Of a DNA stretch of 64,000 nt, positions 62,027-64,000 are shown piece after piece. The position numbers and the translations under genes were made by a program. The stretch lies in the NCBI GenBank assembly GCA_040384665.1, contig JAZKIY010000009.1:62001-126000 (forward strand), given 5' to 3'. The DNA comes from PCRC01 sp040384665 (GTDB lineage: Bacteria > Pseudomonadota > Gammaproteobacteria > Burkholderiales > Burkholderiaceae_C). The notes beneath the pieces are model-generated. The model was given only the letters and a program-made list of their open reading frames with translations, was not told the DNA's origin and did no database searches. Within the stretch, counting starts at the first letter, position 1; the number at the start of each line of letters is the position of its first letter.

Positions 62027-63685
62027 TCAGAAGCGGTGGCCCAGCATTTCCTTGAGCACGCTGCGGCGGATGCCGCGGTTGCTCAGGCCGGGCGCCGCAT
62101 GCCACCAGCCGTCCTGGTGCATCGCCTGGGCGGCCGCCACAAAACGGTCGGCCACGCCCTGGAAGTCGGCCTCGGTGTAGTTGAGGCTGAAGACCATGCG
62201 GCCACTGCCCACCCAGCTCAGTGCCAGCCCTGCCAGCTTCAGGTAGTACTGCAGCATCCAGTTGTAGCGCGAAGGTTCGGTGTACAGCACCGTCCACACG
62301 GTGGCCATGTGGGCCACGCGCAGCGGCAGGTTGGCTTCCGCCAGCCGGGCGTTCAGCCGCTCGGCGCGGCCGTTCCAGGTGGCGTCCATGCCGGCGTACA
62401 TCGCCTGGCAGTCTTCGCCTTCGAGCCGTTCCAGAAACACCTGCATCGCGCCCATCACATAGGGGTGGGCGTTGAAGGTGCCACGGGCAAAACAGATGTC
62501 GGCCGGCCGGTCGTCGCGGAAGCGGCGCATCAGGTCTTTGCGGCCACAGACCACGCCCACCGGCAGGCCACCGCCCAGCGTTTTGCCGTAGGTGACCATG
62601 TCGGCCTGCACGCCGAAATAGGCCTGCGCGCCGCCAGGCGCGAGCCGGAAGCCCAGAAACACCTCGTCGAAGACCAGCACGATGCCGCGTTCGGTGCACA
62701 CCGCGCGCAGCTGCTGCAGCCAGGCGGTGTAGGCGGCGCGGTCAAAGTGGGCGCTGCGGCCGCTGTCCACCAGCGTGGAGTCGCCGGGTGCGCCGCGGTT
62801 GGGGTGCATGGCCTGCAACGGGTTCACCAGCACGCAGGCAATGTCGCGCCGGCTGCGCAGCACCTTCAGCGTGCGTTCGTGCATGTCGCGCAATGTGTAG
62901 GTTTCGTGCGGCGAGACCGGGTTGCCGGGGCCGGGCTGCACATCGCCCCACCAGCCGTGGTACGCGCCGCAAAAGCGCACCAGGTGCGTGCGGCGCGTGT
63001 GGTAGCGCGCCAGCCGCACCGCCTGCATCACCGCCTCGGTGCCCGACATGTGGAACGACACCTCGTCCAGCCCCGAGATGCGCTGCAACCGGCGCACGTT
63101 GTCGGCCACGCAGGGGTGGTAGCTGCCGAGCAGCGGGCCGAGGTCTTGCACGCGTGCCGCGCCTTCGGCGATGCAGGTTTTGTAGAAGTCGTTGCCGAAC
63201 AGGTTGACGCCGTAGGAGCCAGTCAGGTCGTAGAGCACATTGCCGTCGAGGTCGGTCACCGTCACGCCGGCGCTGGACTGCACAAAGCTGCCGGTCTTCA
63301 GGTACTGGCGCAGCGTGGGGCTGTACTGGTAGGGCACGCGGTAGGCGCTGGTGAACTGCAGGTCCGACAGGCCGTCTTGCACGTCTTGTGTGGCCTGGAC
63401 CGAGCGGGCGTATTTCTGTGCGAACTGGGCCGACAGCCGCTGCATTGCCTGGCGGCGCTGGGCCACGACCTCGGCCGGTGCGCCGTCGGAGGCGAAGAAG
63501 GCGTCGTCGTCGTAGGCGTAGCCGGGGATCTGCGCCACCACCCGCTTGGCCATGCGCGAGTGGCCGGCCAGGCCGGGGTGTTTGGCGCGCGAGAGCGCCA
63601 GGCGGCGCGCCAGCCGGGGCGAGGCCACGGCCAATGTGGCGAGGCTGGCCGCAGCGATGGCCGAGAGTGCAAAGGCGTAGTCCAT
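62027..63685 (-). CDS. Membrane-anchored class III aminotransferase
   Basis: A 552-residue PLP enzyme related to glutamate-1-semialdehyde aminomutase but longer (typical 430-460). A hydrophobic N-terminus (about 3-22) may anchor it to the membrane, and about 100 further residues precede the aminotransferase fold. Key residues are SGTEAVMQAVRLAR (PLP phosphate), GAYHGWWGD, Asp340 in VFDEVFLGFR and the PLP lysine Lys368 in TYGKTLGGGLPVG. The heme-pathway HemL is usually about 430 residues and soluble, so another substrate, perhaps a lipid-linked amine, is likely. It is divergent from the second psd-like gene. Confidence 0.88.
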   Translation of the reverse strand: MDYAFALSAIAAASLATLAVASPRLARRLALSRAKHPGLAGHSRMAKRVVAQIPGYAYDDDAFFASDGAPAEVVAQRRQAMQRLSAQFAQKYARSVQATQDVQDGLSDLQFTSAYRVPYQYSPTLRQYLKTGSFVQSSAGVTVTDLDGNVLYDLTGSYGVNLFGNDFYKTCIAEGAARVQDLGPLLGSYHPCVADNVRRLQRISGLDEVSFHMSGTEAVMQAVRLARYHTRRTHLVRFCGAYHGWWGDVQPGPGNPVSPHETYTLRDMHERTLKVLRSRRDIACVLVNPLQAMHPNRGAPGDSTLVDSGRSAHFDRAAYTAWLQQLRAVCTERGIVLVFDEVFLGFRLAPGGAQAYFGVQADMVTYGKTLGGGLPVGVVCGRKDLMRRFRDDRPADICFARGTFNAHPYVMGAMQVFLERLEGEDCQAMYAGMDATWNGRAERLNARLAEANLPLRVAHMATVWTVLYTEPSRYNWMLQYYLKLAGLALSWVGSGRMVFSLNYTEADFQGVADRFVAAAQAMHQDGWWHAAPGLSNRGIRRSVLKEMLGHRF

Positions 63686-63745
63686 GGAATGTGTGCCTGT
63701 GGTGAAACCGTGACCCTTCTTTTAACTGCGTGAATTGACAACCGT

Positions 63746-64000
63746 ATGAATCTGCGCCGCCTTCGAGACGCCTTGCTGCTGCAGGAAGACCTGAACTTTC
63801 TGCTCACCAACCGCATTCCCCGCAACACGCTGACCCGCTTCATGGGCTGGTTCAGCCAGATCGAGCACCCGTGGGTGGCGCGCGCGTCGATTGCCGTCTG
63901 GCGGCTGTTTGCCGACCTGGATTTGAGCGACGCCAAACAGCAGCGCTTCAAGAGCCTGCACGGCTGCTTCACCCGCGAACTGAAGCCCGGTGCCCGCCCG
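63746..64000 (+). CDS. Phosphatidylserine decarboxylase-like protein (N-terminal part)
   Basis: Eighty-five codons are visible before the window ends. The segment with PRNTLTRFMGWFS and the closing GCFTRELKPGARP align with PKRALTRFAGWVASG and EFFTRALKPGARP of the complete psd at 35.2 kb. The intervening residues differ, so it is a second, divergent paralogue. The catalytic site (LGST) would lie beyond the edge and cannot be checked. It faces away from the anchored aminotransferase gene. Confidence 0.75.
   Translation, partial: MNLRRLRDALLLQEDLNFLLTNRIPRNTLTRFMGWFSQIEHPWVARASIAVWRLFADLDLSDAKQQRFKSLHGCFTRELKPGARP

Overview
The window is a GC-rich, gene-dense bacterial chromosome segment with no rRNA, tRNA, CRISPR array, prophage or insertion sequence that I can see. 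The gene content points to Burkholderiales, most likely a Comamonadaceae-type organism. It includes a Bug-family solute-binding protein, a liv-type ABC operon with PaaK-like and FadD-like CoA ligases, DUF1840 and DUF5076 proteins, 2-Cys OhrR/Ohr, a NodIJ-like ABC pair, and two families of short dispersed repeats of the kind I associate with that family. No gene-free stretch exceeds 300 bases. The placement is inference; no database search was possible.

Layout. 1-3.4 kb: the end of an unknown gene, then a type I secretion adaptor (HlyD) and TolC pair. 3.4-5.5 kb, minus strand: a bufferin locus with a BufA2-like metallophore precursor and one fused BufB-BufC maturase, separated by a strong terminator hairpin. 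5.7-12.7 kb: a CerR-type TetR regulator in one operon with a NodT/MFP/RND efflux pump, followed by a rhombosortase. 12.8-14.1 kb: DUF5076, MOSC and DUF1840 proteins. 14.2-23.8 kb, minus strand: an organic-acid uptake and activation cluster (FadD-like ligase, LivG, LivH, LivM, binding protein, LivF, PaaK-like ligase, Bug protein), divergent from a Crp-family regulator. 24.7-28.8 kb: RluF, HtpG, a glycine-rich lipoprotein and an FMN reductase.

28.8-33.4 kb: SrkA kinase, Ohr/OhrR, a methyltransferase sharing the OhrR operator region, 3-hydroxybutyryl-CoA dehydrogenase and a small orphan protein. 33.4-38.5 kb: a NodIJ-like exporter divergent from psd-purT-MFS. 38.5-40.5 kb: a secreted alkylsulfatase. 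40.6-47.5 kb, minus strand: a tightly packed seven-gene run (diacylglycerol kinase, phosphoesterase, PAP2 phosphatase, AMP nucleosidase, divergent phosphoesterase, PhnD, PhnE) with a phosphorus-salvage theme. 47.5-51.3 kb: DbpA, an SDR and a wax-ester synthase/DGAT. 51.4-55.9 kb: glutathione reductase, LysR, GST, a PNPOx-fold protein and a solitary HigA. 56-64 kb: a patatin phospholipase, Ugd, LplT, a GT4 glycosyltransferase, an Mpo1-like membrane protein, an anchored class III aminotransferase and the start of a second phosphatidylserine decarboxylase. This end reads as a membrane-lipid head-group or remodelling neighbourhood.

Two repeat families run across the window. Eight copies of a ~60-70 bp element sit at gene 3' ends. 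Several supply stop codons and two are read in frame inside the efflux-pump genes. A second GC-rich hairpin repeat occurs at 15.3 and 58.6 kb.
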